Shown piece by piece: positions 9,808 to 19,810 of a DNA stretch of 64,000 nt (position 1 is the first letter of the stretch; every line of letters starts with the position of its first letter). The notes beneath the pieces are model-generated. The model was not told where the DNA came from. It was given only the letters and a program-made list of their open reading frames with translations, and ran no database searches. This stretch comes from Lachnospiraceae bacterium GAM79 (GTDB taxonomy: Bacteria > Bacillota > Clostridia > Lachnospirales > Lachnospiraceae). Both the position numbers and the translations under genes were made by a program. The stretch is from contig CP085928.1 in the NCBI GenBank assembly GCA_020735665.1, forward strand, positions 1,652,501-1,716,500. Reading direction: 5' to 3'.

Positions 9808-11581
9808 TTTCTATCATTCCCGCCGGAGGTGTCGTGATCGTCTGTACTTCTGTTGTCGAACCTGTTTCAGATCCATTTGTTGCCGATTCACTCGAAGCTT
9901 CACTGCTTTCCTGTGTTGTAACAGCAGTTTCGCCTGATACCTTATCTATATCAATTGCTTCTGTTGCTGCCACTCCCGTTTCCGATGATACTTCTGTGCT
10001 TATAGATGATGCTGTAGTCGACGGAGTATAACCCGATGTTCCATACAGATATTCATGTAAAGCTGTAACATTTGCATTCAGATCCGCTGCTACGATCACA
10101 CTACCTTTACCATCTAAGGACATCGGTGTATAAGAGAACGGGAATCCAATATTTCCTGTAATCTTATAGTCAGCAATATCTTTCGCCAACGAAGTCACTT
10201 CATCCTTTGTAAGACTGGTTGATATGCAGCTAAAGGATACATCGATCAGATTTGATATCATCTTACTGTCTGCATTTATCATTTTATTTACCAGACCAAG
10301 TAATACGGTACGCTGTCTCATGGTTCTGGTAATATCTCCTTTACCCGTGCTTCGGATTCTGGAATATGCAACTGCCTGCTGTCCGTTTAATACCTTCGTT
10401 CCCGCCTCATGAACGCCCTCGGAATATTTTCCCGAAATACCGATCTGTTCCGCAAGATTCTTGTTCAGATTATTTACCTCATCTTCTGTTACCGTTACCT
10501 CTACGCCTCCCAGCGTATTGATTATATCTGCCATAGCATTAAAATCAACGGTAATATAATCCGATATAGCAAGATCCAGATTTGCATTTAACGTATTGAT
10601 CGACATTAAAGCACCCCCGAGCTGATATGCGTAATTGACCTTATGAGTTGTCTGAGAGTCGCTCTGTATCTGTAACAATGTATCTCTGTATACCGAAACC
10701 ATCTTAACTTCTTTTGTATCTTTATTGATACTGAGTAAAATGATCGCATCACTGTTTGTTCCTGTATTCAGATTTGAATCTCTGGAATCAACTCCGTAAA
10801 GTGCAATCGTGGTATAACCCTTTGTCTGTTCTTTTACACCTTCGTTGACAACCAGATCACTGTTCTTGATCGGACGAATATCCATCTGATTATACTTATA
10901 AGATTTATTCGCGGATACATAACCGATCGTAAGGATGAGGAATACTACGAACAATACAATGCCTGTAACCGCCCATTTACCGAGTGTATTCAGTCGAAAT
11001 GATCGTTTCTGTCCATCATTACCCACTTCTGATATGACAGGCTTCCGGCTTCTGACCTTCTTCTCAGCCTCACCTACTGCATCCCGGACACTTTCTCTCA
11101 GATTTGCAAATACATCAGCAACTGTATGTCCATCTTCTTCCGATTCATCCATATCTGCCTCAGATTTCATGGTATCATCCTGCGTCTGTTCTTCATAACC
11201 GAGTTTCTTATAAGCAAGCCTTTTCCGTTCTTCGGCTACACGGTCTTCTTTTATTCTCTCTGTCGGCTGCTTCGATTCGGACTTCTCCGCTGTCGCAACC
11301 CCAACCTCTTTTAATACCGACTCTAATTTGTCTGCATATTCCTTATAGGATTCCGATACCGGTGTTTCTTTCGCCGAAGAAGCATCTGATACAGAATCTG
11401 CCATTTTCTCCTCAGATGTACCATCTGCTTTACCGTCAGCTTTGCTATTTTCCGGTTCATTCTGATTGATGATCGAATCGATCAGCTCATCATCGTCCGT
11501 TGTCATTTCCTTATTCCGTTGTAACAGTCTGTCTCTGTATTCCGATAGACGTTTATCATACTGTGTAGTCTTATTATCCAT
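9800..11581 (-). CDS. LytR-CpsA-Psr family glycopolymer ligase
   Basis: About 593 residues. A long charged cytoplasmic N-terminus (about 200 residues, rich in Glu, Lys and Ser) precedes a single membrane segment (WAVTGIVLFVVFLILTIGYV). The extracytoplasmic LCP domain begins TTIALYGVDSRD and includes SDAIILLSIN, VSVYRDTL and the Arg-rich YSRIRSTGKGDITRTMRQR that binds the pyrophosphate of the lipid-linked substrate. The C-terminal 90 residues are Ser/Thr/Glu rich. The family moves teichoic acid or capsule polymers from undecaprenyl carriers onto peptidoglycan. The ATG at 11581 has AGAGGA upstream; a TTG 24 bases earlier lacks a ribosome site. Location after rfbABC suggests a rhamnose-containing polymer. 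Confidence 0.9.
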   Translation of the reverse strand: MDNKTTQYDKRLSEYRDRLLQRNKEMTTDDDELIDSIINQNEPENSKADGKADGTSEEKMADSVSDASSAKETPVSESYKEYADKLESVLKEVGVATAEKSESKQPTERIKEDRVAEERKRLAYKKLGYEEQTQDDTMKSEADMDESEEDGHTVADVFANLRESVRDAVGEAEKKVRSRKPVISEVGNDGQKRSFRLNTLGKWAVTGIVLFVVFLILTIGYVSANKSYKYNQMDIRPIKNSDLVVNEGVKEQTKGYTTIALYGVDSRDSNLNTGTNSDAIILLSINKDTKEVKMVSVYRDTLLQIQSDSQTTHKVNYAYQLGGALMSINTLNANLDLAISDYITVDFNAMADIINTLGGVEVTVTEDEVNNLNKNLAEQIGISGKYSEGVHEAGTKVLNGQQAVAYSRIRSTGKGDITRTMRQRTVLLGLVNKMINADSKMISNLIDVSFSCISTSLTKDEVTSLAKDIADYKITGNIGFPFSYTPMSLDGKGSVIVAADLNANVTALHEYLYGTSGYTPSTTASSISTEVSSETGVAATEAIDIDKVSGETAVTTQESSEASSESATNGSETGSTTEVQTITTPPAGMIENE

Positions 11582-11617
11582 TAGTGAAAGACATCCTCTC
11601 TGCAACTAAAAACTTTA

Positions 11618-12220
11618 TTAGAACTTAAATGTTTCCTTTAATCCCAGCCATTTCTGGTCCTTATCACTCAGGTTGAGCGCGGTTCCATCTTCCAGATGAT
11701 ACCCTTCCGCACTTGCGTTTCCCTGATATTCACCAAAGACCTTCGGCCACTCAATACCAATTTCAGGATCATTCCATGCCAGACCGCCCTCATCACCGGG
11801 ATGATAGAAATCTGTTACCTTATAACAAAATTCCGCCGTATCCGATAAAACTAAAAATCCATGAGCGAAGCCTTCCGAGATATAGAACTGCTTCTTGTTC
11901 TCTTCTGTCAACTCCACACCATACCATTTTCCATATGTTTCGCTTCCTGATCTCAGATCAACAGCAACATCATAAACTGCACCTTTAATCACACGTACTA
12001 GTTTTCCCTGCGGAAATTCCTTCTGAAAATGGAGTCCGCGAAGCACGCCTTTTGTCGACATACTTTGATTATCCTGAACAAATACCATATTCAGACCATT
12101 TTCCTCCATATCCTTCTGGTTATAGGTTTCCATAAAATATCCTCTGCTGTCTCCATGTACTGCAGGTTCAATAATGTACAATCCTTCTATCGGTGCTTTT
12201 GTAACTTTAATCTGTCCCAT
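11618..12220 (-). CDS. rfbC: dTDP-4-dehydrorhamnose 3,5-epimerase
   Basis: 200 residues, the usual length of RmlC. It epimerises C3 and C5 of dTDP-4-keto-6-deoxyglucose. Seen in sequence: HGDSRGYFMETYN, FVQDNQSMSTKGVLRGLHFQ (His as catalytic base in GLHFQ), and YISEGFAHGFLVLSD. Cytosolic cupin-fold dimer. Third gene of the minus-strand run rfbA-rfbB-rfbC, 27 bases after rfbB. Confidence 0.95.
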   Translation of the reverse strand: MGQIKVTKAPIEGLYIIEPAVHGDSRGYFMETYNQKDMEENGLNMVFVQDNQSMSTKGVLRGLHFQKEFPQGKLVRVIKGAVYDVAVDLRSGSETYGKWYGVELTEENKKQFYISEGFAHGFLVLSDTAEFCYKVTDFYHPGDEGGLAWNDPEIGIEWPKVFGEYQGNASAEGYHLEDGTALNLSDKDQKWLGLKETFKF

Positions 12221-12247
12221 CTTATTTCTCTACCTCTTTTCCACAAA

Positions 12248-13273
12248 TTAACGATTACCATACATCTTCTCATAGTAATTCTGGTATTCTCCCGAGATAA
12301 TGGTCTCCCACCATTCTCTGTTATCAAGATACCACTGGATCGTCTTCTTTATTCCATCTTCAAACTTTGTCTCCGGAAGCCATCCAAGTTCATTATGGAT
12401 CTTTGTCGGATCGATTGCATAGCGCATATCATGTCCTTTACGATCGCCAACATGTGTGATCAGAGACTCAGGCTTGCCAAGTTCTTTACAGATGATCTTA
12501 ACGATCTCAATATTCTGTTTCTCATTGTGACCACCGACATTGTATACTTCGCCAACACGCCCTTTATGAATGATCAGGTCGATAGCCTTACAATGATCTT
12601 CTACATATAACCAGTCACGCACATTCAAGCCCTCACCATATACGGGAAGAGGCTTGTCATTCAATGCATTTACGATCATTAATGGTATCAGTTTCTCCGG
12701 GAAATGATACGGTCCATAGTTATTCGAACATCTGGATATGCTGACAGGCAATCCGTAAGTTCTGTGGTATGCCAATACCAGAAGATCTGCTGCTGCCTTT
12801 GAGCTGCTGTAAGGAGAGCTTGTATGAATCGGTGTTTCTTCTGTAAAGAACAAATCAGGTCTGTCAAGCGGCAGATCTCCATACACTTCATCGGTGGATA
12901 CCTGATGATATCTCTCAATTCCATATTTTCTGCAGGCATCCATAAGCACTGCCGTACCCATAATATTTGTCTTTAAGAAAATATCCGGATTCTCGATACT
13001 TCTGTCAACATGACTCTCTGCTGCAAAGTTCACAATGATATCCGGCTTTTCTTCCTCAAATAACCGGTAAACGGCATCTCGGTCGCAAATATCCGCTTTA
13101 ACGAATCTGAAATTCGGATTCTTCATTACCGGCTCAAGTGTTGACAGATTACCTGCATATGTCAGCTTGTCCAAGCATACGATACGATATTCCGGATATT
13201 TATCAAGCATATGGAATACAAAATTTGAACCGATAAAGCCGGCTCCACCTGTTACTATGATTGTTTTACTCAT
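12248..13273 (-). CDS. rfbB: dTDP-glucose 4,6-dehydratase
   Basis: 341 residues. Short-chain dehydrogenase/reductase fold with GGAGFIGSNF at the N-terminus for NAD+, the STDEVYGDL segment carrying the Thr-Asp-Glu catalytic residues, and YSSSKAAAD with the Tyr and Lys. Converts dTDP-glucose to dTDP-4-keto-6-deoxyglucose. The ATG at 13273 is chosen because GAGGAG lies ten bases upstream; a TTG 18 bases earlier is the ribosome-site region itself. Second gene of the rhamnose operon. Confidence 0.95.
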   Translation of the reverse strand: MSKTIIVTGGAGFIGSNFVFHMLDKYPEYRIVCLDKLTYAGNLSTLEPVMKNPNFRFVKADICDRDAVYRLFEEEKPDIIVNFAAESHVDRSIENPDIFLKTNIMGTAVLMDACRKYGIERYHQVSTDEVYGDLPLDRPDLFFTEETPIHTSSPYSSSKAAADLLVLAYHRTYGLPVSISRCSNNYGPYHFPEKLIPLMIVNALNDKPLPVYGEGLNVRDWLYVEDHCKAIDLIIHKGRVGEVYNVGGHNEKQNIEIVKIICKELGKPESLITHVGDRKGHDMRYAIDPTKIHNELGWLPETKFEDGIKKTIQWYLDNREWWETIISGEYQNYYEKMYGNR

Positions 13274-13320
13274 TTTTATCTTTCTCCTCAATCTATCTTT
13301 TATCTTTTTATCTGCAAAAG

Positions 13321-14217
13321 CTATGCAAGCACATCCAGATACTTACCATCTAATACATCCTTCAGATACTGTCCATACTGATTCTTCTTCAAAACTTCAT
13401 ATACTTCAAGAACTTCTTCTCTGGAAATCCATCCATTCAGGTATGCAATCTCCTCAAGACATGCAATCTTTCTATGCTGATGCTGCTCTATCGTCTTTAC
13501 AAAGTTCGTGGCATCAACCAGACTCTCATGTGTCCCTGTATCCAGCCATGTGAATCCCTGTCCGAGAAGCTCTACATTTAACTGCTGATGTTCAAGATAA
13601 ATACGGTTCAGATCGGTGATCTCAAGCTCGCCTCTGGCGGATGGTTTCAGATTCTTTGCATATTCAACAACTTTATTATCGTAAAAATAGAGACCTGTTA
13701 CACAGTAATTGCTCTTTGGCTTTTCCGGTTTTTCCTCAATCGAGATCGCACGTCCGTCTTTGTCGAATTCAACAATTCCAAACCGCTCCGGATCATCTAC
13801 GTAATAACCAAATACAGTTGCACCCTTACCGTTTTCCGCATTCTGAACAGCTGCACGTAATCTCTTTTTAAGTCCGTGGCCTGCAAAAATATTATCACCG
13901 AGAACCATTGCCACAGTATCATCACCAATAAAATCCGCACCAATAACAAAAGCCTGTGCAAGTCCATCCGGTGTAGGCTGTACAGCATAAGTAAGATTTA
14001 CACCAAACTGACTTCCATCTCCCAACAGATCCTCAAATCTTGGAGTATCCTGCGGTGTTGAAATGATCAATATATCACGGATCCCTGCATTCATCAGAAC
14101 TGACATCGGATAATAGATCATCGGTTTATCATAAATCGGAAGCAGCTGCTTCGATGTTACTTTTGTCAACGGATATAACCTTGTTCCAGATCCTCCGGCT
14201 AAAATAATGCCTTTCAT
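13321..14217 (-). CDS. rfbA: Glucose-1-phosphate thymidylyltransferase
   Basis: 298 residues, typical RmlA length. The nucleotidyltransferase signature [11 protein letters not shown] starts at residue 8; YDKPMIYYP and the metal-binding GDNIF follow. Makes dTDP-glucose from glucose 1-phosphate and dTTP, the first step of dTDP-rhamnose synthesis. First gene of the operon, with AGGAGG just upstream and the promoter at 14345-14373. No rfbD (reductase) gene follows, so the last step must be encoded elsewhere. Confidence 0.96.
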   Translation of the reverse strand: MKGIILAGGSGTRLYPLTKVTSKQLLPIYDKPMIYYPMSVLMNAGIRDILIISTPQDTPRFEDLLGDGSQFGVNLTYAVQPTPDGLAQAFVIGADFIGDDTVAMVLGDNIFAGHGLKKRLRAAVQNAENGKGATVFGYYVDDPERFGIVEFDKDGRAISIEEKPEKPKSNYCVTGLYFYDNKVVEYAKNLKPSARGELEITDLNRIYLEHQQLNVELLGQGFTWLDTGTHESLVDATNFVKTIEQHQHRKIACLEEIAYLNGWISREEVLEVYEVLKKNQYGQYLKDVLDGKYLDVLA

Positions 14218-14344
14218 CTCTTATTCCTCCTGTTAATCAAAAAACTTTTCATTCTTTCACCCGAATTATTATATCTGGCTGTGATTTCTAACTTCAGGAT
14301 TTCCCATTCACAGTCTATAATAACCAGTATCCACAGTCTATTAT

Positions 14345-14373
14345 ATTATATAGCATTTCTACAAGATACTCAA
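14345..14373 (-). promoter_or_regulatory. Sigma-A promoter for the rfbABC operon
   Basis: On the minus strand TTGAGT (14368-14373), 17 bases, TATAAT (14345-14350). Just downstream of it, at about 14309 and 14332, a near-identical 14-base direct repeat (CACAGTCTATAATA and CACAGTCTATTATA, 23 bases apart) covers the start region of the transcript and could be a regulator site. The 545 bases between rfbA and argG (14218-14762) are otherwise very AT-rich with no gene that I can support. Confidence 0.7.
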
Positions 14374-14631
14374 ACATTATTCCTATTTTTTCTTATTTCT
14401 ACTATTTTTTTCTGATTTGTTACAACTTTCTATTCATTATATACAAACCGATGTTTCCTGTAATTCAATGTGTGTGTGTATATTATTCATATTTGTATAT
14501 GTAATATTCATATTTTATTCTTTTTGTTTCATGATCGTATTTTTTCTTCTATCCCTCTTCTATATTGTAAATTCTGTTTTCTTACATTTTGTTTCTTTTT
14601 TATTTTTTCCACTTTTCTATTCAAAAAACAC

Positions 14632-14660
14632 TTGCATAATATTCACTACCGTTATATATT
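14632..14660 (+). promoter_or_regulatory. Promoter for argG
   Basis: TTGCAT (14632-14637), 17 bases, TATATT (14655-14660), about 100 bases before the argG start. Several ATTCA half-sites (14431, 14464, 14486, 14506, 14641) lie in and upstream of the promoter and resemble half of the ArgR box TGAATwwwwATTCA. None is a full match, so ArgR control is only a possibility. Confidence 0.5.
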
Positions 14661-14762
14661 AATTTGCAGACAGGACGATATGTCCTTTATTCAACAAATG
14701 GAATTATGATATATCAGAAATGTACATATTCCACACAGACGGATTTTAAGGAGGATTTAGAA

Positions 14763-15989
14763 ATGGCAAAAGACAAAGTTGTTCTTGCATACTCAGGCGG
14801 CCTTGATACAACAGCTATCATCCCTTGGTTAAAGGAAACTTATGATTACGATGTTATCTGCGCCTGCATCGACGTAGGACAGGAAAGTGAGCTGGAAGGA
14901 CTGGATGAAAGAGCAAAATATTCAGGAGCTTCCAAGTTATACATTCTGGATGTTGTTGATGAATTATGTGATGAATACATCATGCCAACCGTTCAGGCAG
15001 ATGCTGTATATGAGAATAAATATTTACTCGGTACTTCTTTCGCAAGACCTCTGATCGCTAAGAAATTAGTTGAGGTTGCTCGTAAGGAAGGTGCTGTTGC
15101 GATCTGTCACGGCGCAACAGGAAAAGGAAATGACCAGTTAAGATTTGAGCTTTCAATTAAGGCTCTTGCTCCTGACATCAAGGTTATCGCTGTATGGAGA
15201 CAGCCGGAATGGAAGCTGGATTCCCGTGATGCGGAGATTGCATACTGTCAGGCACACGGTATCGATCTTCCGTTTGATGCTGCTCATTCTTACAGCCGTG
15301 ACCGTAATATCTGGCACATCAGCCATGAAGGTCTGGAACTGGAGAATCCTGCAAACGAACCAAACTACGATGATCTTCTGGTTCTCGGTGTTACCCCTGA
15401 AAAGGCACCGGATGAGGATGAATATCTGACACTTGATTTTGAAAAGGGTATCCCAACTGCTATTAATGGTACAAAGATGAAAGTTTCTGATATCATTCGT
15501 GAATTAAACCGTTTAGGCGGCAAGCATGGTATCGGTATTATCGATATCGTTGAGAACCGTGTTGTCGGCATGAAGTCCCGTGGTGTTTATGAGACTCCCG
15601 GCGGAACAATTCTGATGGAAGCTCACAAGCAGTTAGAGGAGCTGACTCTGGATCGTGAAACCCTTGCATACAAGAAGCTCGTAGCAACCAGGTTTGCAGA
15701 TCTTGTATACGAAGGAAAGTGGTTCTGCCCTCTCCGTGAGGCTCTTCAGGCATTTGTTGAAAAGACACAGGAGACAGTTACCGGTCAGGTTAAGATGAGA
15801 CTGTACAAAGGAAACATCATCAAAGCCGGAACAACTTCTCCATATTCTCTGTATTCTGAGAGTCTTGCAAGCTTCACTACCGGTGAGCTGTATAACCATA
15901 AGGATGCAACCGGATTCATCAACCTGTTCGGTCTGTCCATGAAAGTCCGCGCAATGATGAACGAGAAGAACAAGAACAACGACAAATAA
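14763..15989 (+). CDS. argG: Argininosuccinate synthase
   Basis: 408 residues, standard length. The ATP pyrophosphatase loop AYSGGLDTT is at residues 8-16. The citrulline- and aspartate-binding segments include [15 protein letters not shown] and [11 protein letters not shown]. Condenses citrulline and aspartate with ATP hydrolysis to AMP and PPi in arginine synthesis. The frame is open for 33 codons upstream, but AAGGAGG sits directly before ATG 14763 and the residues upstream are not conserved. argH does not follow; two foldback elements separate argG from the convergent ABC genes. Confidence 0.97.
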   Translation: MAKDKVVLAYSGGLDTTAIIPWLKETYDYDVICACIDVGQESELEGLDERAKYSGASKLYILDVVDELCDEYIMPTVQADAVYENKYLLGTSFARPLIAKKLVEVARKEGAVAICHGATGKGNDQLRFELSIKALAPDIKVIAVWRQPEWKLDSRDAEIAYCQAHGIDLPFDAAHSYSRDRNIWHISHEGLELENPANEPNYDDLLVLGVTPEKAPDEDEYLTLDFEKGIPTAINGTKMKVSDIIRELNRLGGKHGIGIIDIVENRVVGMKSRGVYETPGGTILMEAHKQLEELTLDRETLAYKKLVATRFADLVYEGKWFCPLREALQAFVEKTQETVTGQVKMRLYKGNIIKAGTTSPYSLYSESLASFTTGELYNHKDATGFINLFGLSMKVRAMMNEKNKNNDK

Positions 15990-15998
15990 TAGTTGAAA

Positions 15999-16252
15999 TG
16001 GAAGCGGCATTCCTGTTATAAAGGAAATTTCTTCCGTAAATCTTTGAAATAAAATGGGAAATACATTACATATTATTCCGCAAGTCGTTCGCACTCTATT
16101 TTAACGCAACGGCACTAAGCTCCTCGCCCATGGCGACTCGCTAAGAACCGGCATTAAAAAAGGCTTGCTTCATAATAGTAATGCTATTTCCCATTTTGTT
16201 TCATATATCGATTTCCAGATATGTTTCCTTCATAACAGGAATGTAGCTTCCA
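15999..16252. repeat. Foldback element A1 (long imperfect inverted repeat)
   Basis: Starts 10 bases after the argG stop. The outer arms match as inverted repeats over about 75 bases with gaps (TGGAAGC, CATTCCTGTTAT, AAGGAAA, AAAATGGGAAATA on both sides). The core 16077-16172 ends with the class A marks CCGCAAG and AAGGCTTGCTTCATAAT. The central hairpin 16110-16150 has paired CGCC/GGCG around ATG and flanking CTAAGC / GCTAAG strands. Related to A2 and A3; see findings. No coding potential. Confidence 0.75.
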
Positions 16253-16437
16253 GATGATGAAAGTTTTATGTAAAAGGGAAGTGGACATTATTATTATGAA
16301 GCAAGCCTTTTCGAATGTCGGTACTTAGTGAACCACGGAGTGGTGAACTTTAGTACCGCTACATGAGAAACAGAGCGAAAGCGTCTTGCGGAATAATAGA
16401 TAATGTCCACTTCCCTTTTTATAAAACTTTCATCATC
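16253..16437. repeat. Foldback element A2
   Basis: Abuts A1. Arms: 17 perfect bases starting GATGATGAAAG, one mismatch, then 19 more (GGGAAGTGGACATTAT in the middle). The right arm ends on the first base of the stop-codon triplet of the ABC permease, so the left arm is an inverted copy of the sequence next to that gene. Its core is in the opposite orientation to A1 (GAAGCAAGCC first, CTTGCGGAATAA last). Apical hairpin 16319-16358: CGGTACT / AGTACCG outer helix, CCAC / GTGG inner helix, loop GGA, internal-loop strands TAGTGAA and TGAACTTT. Confidence 0.8.
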
Positions 16438-17594
16438 TAACTACTCACCAAGCGTTGGTTTCTGGCACGGTCGATCACGATTGCAATTGTGATGATGGCG
16501 GCTGCAAAGAGCACCTCGATCCCCATATATACGAATGCTTCCGATGGTATCTTTGCCTCATAGTCCAGAAGATCAACGACTTTGACATACCAGTAAGCCG
16601 GAAGGAAATGTGCCAGCTTTATGACCCCTTCACCAAGAAATTCCACCGGAACAAAGATGCCGGACAGGAATGCCATACCAAGGGACACTATATTGCCGAT
16701 CATACTGAAGCCCTCCTCGTTTCGGACAATCTTACTTGCAAGAAAGGCAAGTGCCATAGCTACGAACATGTAGCAAACCATATTGAGCAGATTTCCAAGT
16801 CCTGCCGCCGTAAACATTTCTTTTCTGAATACAAAGCACCCTCCAACCGCAAATACTGCGCATCCAAGGAATCCTGTTACGATCGTTCCGAGAAGGATTT
16901 CTTTTGTCATATTGGAATATTTATATGCTGAGCTTGCGATCCGTTCTCTTAATTCTTTTTTATCATATACGATCAATACCGGGCTCACACCTTCGATCAT
17001 CATGACCACAAATATCCATCCCAGATAACTGAAAAATGTATATCTCGTACTATGTTTTCCGCCATGGTCTTCGGTCGTCATCGTTACGTTCGTTCTAGTC
17101 TGAAACAATTCATCCACCTGAGCTGCTGCCTCTGCCCGGTCATATCCGGCTGCAAAATATGCATTCAGATAAGAGATATATTTATTTACATCTGCTTCAA
17201 ACAGTTCCACCTTGCTCCGGTTCGGAATTGCAACGATCTCGATATAATCGGACAGATCTTCCTTATCCAGATGATCCGCATAACCTTTTTTAATGCGGAC
17301 GATACAGTCTGTATCCCGGTTAAACAGACTGTCCTGCATCGCTTCCGTCGTATCTGTTTTTAATTCAGCATGTTTATGTGCATGATCCAGATACGAAAAC
17401 AGTTCTTCACTTTCTGCCGTCTGGTCATAATCAAACCAAGCGAATTTACACTTCATGCTTTTATATTCGTCTTCTGTTTTACCGGAATTCGGCAATATAA
17501 ATCCAAATATAATGCCTGCAAAAATCCCAATATACATCAACATTGAGCCTTTTTTCTTATTTAAGATTTTAAAATAGGATTTAAACACTTGCAT
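16437..17594 (-). CDS. ABC-2 type transporter permease
   Basis: 385 residues. One N-terminal membrane helix (MLMYIGIFAGIIFGFILP), a large extracytoplasmic domain of about 170 residues, then five predicted helices in the C-terminal half (from YLGWIFVVMMIEG to VLFAAAIITIAIVI). This is the shape of ABC-2 membrane proteins that export drugs, lipids or peptides. It overlaps the preceding permease gene by 14 bases and forms one transporter with it and the ATPase upstream. Substrate unknown. Related but distinct in sequence from its neighbour, so the channel is probably a heterodimer. Confidence 0.85.
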   Translation of the reverse strand: MQVFKSYFKILNKKKGSMLMYIGIFAGIIFGFILPNSGKTEDEYKSMKCKFAWFDYDQTAESEELFSYLDHAHKHAELKTDTTEAMQDSLFNRDTDCIVRIKKGYADHLDKEDLSDYIEIVAIPNRSKVELFEADVNKYISYLNAYFAAGYDRAEAAAQVDELFQTRTNVTMTTEDHGGKHSTRYTFFSYLGWIFVVMMIEGVSPVLIVYDKKELRERIASSAYKYSNMTKEILLGTIVTGFLGCAVFAVGGCFVFRKEMFTAAGLGNLLNMVCYMFVAMALAFLASKIVRNEEGFSMIGNIVSLGMAFLSGIFVPVEFLGEGVIKLAHFLPAYWYVKVVDLLDYEAKIPSEAFVYMGIEVLFAAAIITIAIVIDRARNQRLVSS

Positions 17595-18720
17595 ATTTAT
17601 TCCTCCTTAAGATCAGAATACTCGCTCCAAGCAGACAGACAGCCATACCGGTTAAGATCAGGATATTTCTGAAATAACGATCGTAATTATCGTATACATT
17701 GAGCGCATAGAGACAGTCCGTTACCAGCACCGCCGGATTGATCCGGTTCAGAATTGGAAGTTTATCTTCAATACTGTTTTTAATTCCATGAACCATCAGA
17801 TCCGCCATAAAAGAGAAGGTAAGGCTGACCGCTACCGCAATTCCAATCTTTCCTCCATATGAGCATTTTGACCAGGTACCAATCAGCATTCCTCCGGCAA
17901 TACCGATATTACATGCAATAAAGAGTACCAGTAAAATAGCCGGATATTTTGTTCCAAACTGTACACCGAACAGCCGCATATAGATTACAGTGATAACCTC
18001 GGCTGCAAACTGAACCAGCAGTAATGCCAGATACTCCGCCAGAACAGTCACAAGTTTAGGATTCGGTGACAGACAACGACGCATTCCAAGTGCGCTTTCA
18101 TTTGCCTGCAGCTTATGCATTCTTGTGATTCCGGCAAAGGAAGAAAACAGGCAACTCATAGCAAGCACTGCATAGAAATAATTATAATACTCATTCTGAC
18201 ATCCGTCCGTTGTGGAAATCTCTTCATAATATACCGCATCGCTCTGCACTGCCTTCTGAATGATCTCCGATGCAGCCTCCGGATCCTTCTGCATCAGATT
18301 CAGATACATCTGTTCCATCTGCTTATACTGATTCAGGATTGATTCCAGTATCGACTCCTTGATGTCACTCTGCCTCACTATCAGGCTCGCATCCGATGTA
18401 TAGATCACACCGGTCACTTCTTCATCATTTAACTTTTGAAGTGCTTCTTTCTCACTGAGCACCTCCATGTCGATCCGTTTATTCTCGCCGTCCATAGAAA
18501 GCGTAGACAGCACCATCATAAGCGCTGTATCATTCTTACCATCCCTCACAACTGCGACCGGGATATCTTTAAACATCTCATCCTTTTCCATGATATTTCC
18601 GAATGCCATGTACATGAATGTGAATAATGCGATCGGAAACAGTATCGTCCAGAACAGTGTATCTTTTCCTTTTATCAGCATTTTACCTGCATATTTAAAA
18701 TTATGCCAAAACATATCCAC
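17581..18720 (-). CDS. ABC-2 type transporter permease
   Basis: 379 residues with the same plan as the next gene: N-terminal helix (TLFWTILFPIALFTFMYMAFGN), extracytoplasmic domain of about 150 residues, and a block of helices including YFYAVLAMSCLFSSFAG and a C-terminal LILTGMAVCLLGASILIL. Start five bases after the ATPase stop with a GGAGGG ribosome site. With the ATPase and the second permease it makes a three-gene export operon divergent from a two-component system that probably controls it. Confidence 0.85.
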   Translation of the reverse strand: MDMFWHNFKYAGKMLIKGKDTLFWTILFPIALFTFMYMAFGNIMEKDEMFKDIPVAVVRDGKNDTALMMVLSTLSMDGENKRIDMEVLSEKEALQKLNDEEVTGVIYTSDASLIVRQSDIKESILESILNQYKQMEQMYLNLMQKDPEAASEIIQKAVQSDAVYYEEISTTDGCQNEYYNYFYAVLAMSCLFSSFAGITRMHKLQANESALGMRRCLSPNPKLVTVLAEYLALLLVQFAAEVITVIYMRLFGVQFGTKYPAILLVLFIACNIGIAGGMLIGTWSKCSYGGKIGIAVAVSLTFSFMADLMVHGIKNSIEDKLPILNRINPAVLVTDCLYALNVYDNYDRYFRNILILTGMAVCLLGASILILRRNKYASV

Positions 18721-18725
18721 CCCTC

Positions 18726-19664
18726 CTAATCCCGAAGTGTCTTCCCGGTAATCTCAAGGAACACATCGTTCAGACTTGGAAGCTCGGTATATACTTTTCC
18801 AAATAATACCGCATGCTCCTTCATATATTCCATAACCCGGATCAGATTGTGATCTCCACCGGAGTAGGTCAGCTTCAACATTCCATCCTGATATGAACTG
18901 TCATACACATGTGGAAGCTGTCTCAGCTCCAGCAGTTGTTCATCTGTCAGTGCCGGAGCTTCTATGAAGATACTCTCTGTCTTCTTTATCATTTTTTTCA
19001 GCTCTTCCTTCGTGCCAAGAGCGACCTTCCGACCTTTATCCATGATCAATATACGGCTACAGATCTGTTCTACCTCTTCCATGTAATGAGAAGTGTAAAT
19101 GATCGTTGCGCCCTTCTTATTCAGCTCGACAATTCCCTCTAAGATCTTGTTCCTGCTCTGTGGGTCTACTGCTACCGTCGGTTCATCAAAAAAGATCAGC
19201 TTCGGTTTGTGTGCGATTCCACACGCAATATTTAATCGTCTGAGAAGTCCTCCTGACAGTTTTTTCGGCAGGAACTTCTTATAGTCCTGAAGCTCGACAA
19301 ATGCGATTGCATCCTCTACATACTGTTTTCTTGTCTCTTTATCCCTGATATACAACCCACAGAAATAATCGATATTCTCATATACCGTCATTTCATCAAA
19401 TACAGCCACATTCTGCATTACAACACCGATCTCCCGTTTCAGATCGTAGCTCGTCGATGTCATCTTCTTACCAAATACGCGGACATCGCCCTGATCGTAT
19501 GTAAGCAGTGACAAGATACAGTTGATCGTCGTCGTCTTGCCCGATCCATTCGGTCCAAGCAGACCGAAGATCTCGCCCTCTCTCACCTCCAGATCAAAAT
19601 GTGATAATGCTACAAAATCTTTATATCGTTTCACCAGATCTTTTACTTCAATCGCATATTCCAT
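18726..19664 (-). CDS. ABC transporter ATP-binding protein
   Basis: About 312 residues. Walker A GPNGSGKTT (about residue 38), Q-loop MQNVAVF, signature LSGGLLRRLN, Walker B PKLIFFDEPTVAVDP and H-loop YTSHYMEE are all intact. The extra C-terminal 90 residues are typical of ABC-2 exporter ATPases of the CcmA/DrrA group. The ATG at 19664 is chosen because GAGGAGACAGTT precedes it; an ATG 18 bases upstream has no ribosome site. Energises the two permeases encoded downstream. Confidence 0.92.
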   Translation of the reverse strand: MEYAIEVKDLVKRYKDFVALSHFDLEVREGEIFGLLGPNGSGKTTTINCILSLLTYDQGDVRVFGKKMTSTSYDLKREIGVVMQNVAVFDEMTVYENIDYFCGLYIRDKETRKQYVEDAIAFVELQDYKKFLPKKLSGGLLRRLNIACGIAHKPKLIFFDEPTVAVDPQSRNKILEGIVELNKKGATIIYTSHYMEEVEQICSRILIMDKGRKVALGTKEELKKMIKKTESIFIEAPALTDEQLLELRQLPHVYDSSYQDGMLKLTYSGGDHNLIRVMEYMKEHAVLFGKVYTELPSLNDVFLEITGKTLRD

Positions 19665-19763
19665 AACTGTCTCCTCATTCATTTTCTATTCGGATGCTAT
19701 TGTTTCTTCCGGCATCGCGTCTGAAACTCATCGCATATGTTCCATGTTATGCTGTCATTCTAC

Positions 19764-19792
19764 CATATACCAAAATTTTTGTTCAGTGCCAA
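19764..19792 (-). promoter_or_regulatory. Candidate promoter of the ABC operon
   Basis: Minus-strand TTGGCA (19787-19792), 17 bases, TATATG (19764-19769). The -10 is weak, which fits a promoter needing an activator; a palindrome lies 18 bases further upstream. Confidence 0.5.
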
Positions 19793-19810
19793 TCATCACA
19801 TCTGTAATAT

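Noticed and set aside
14632-14660. Complete ArgR box at the argG promoter
   Set aside because: TGCATAATATTCA is one base short of the usual spacing and has a mismatch; only half-sites are clear.
14417-14762. Open frames of about 80 codons upstream of argG and a longer argG start at 14664
   Set aside because: The DNA is AT-rich with low-complexity Phe/Ile/Cys translation, no ribosome site, and the argG ribosome site is directly before 14763.
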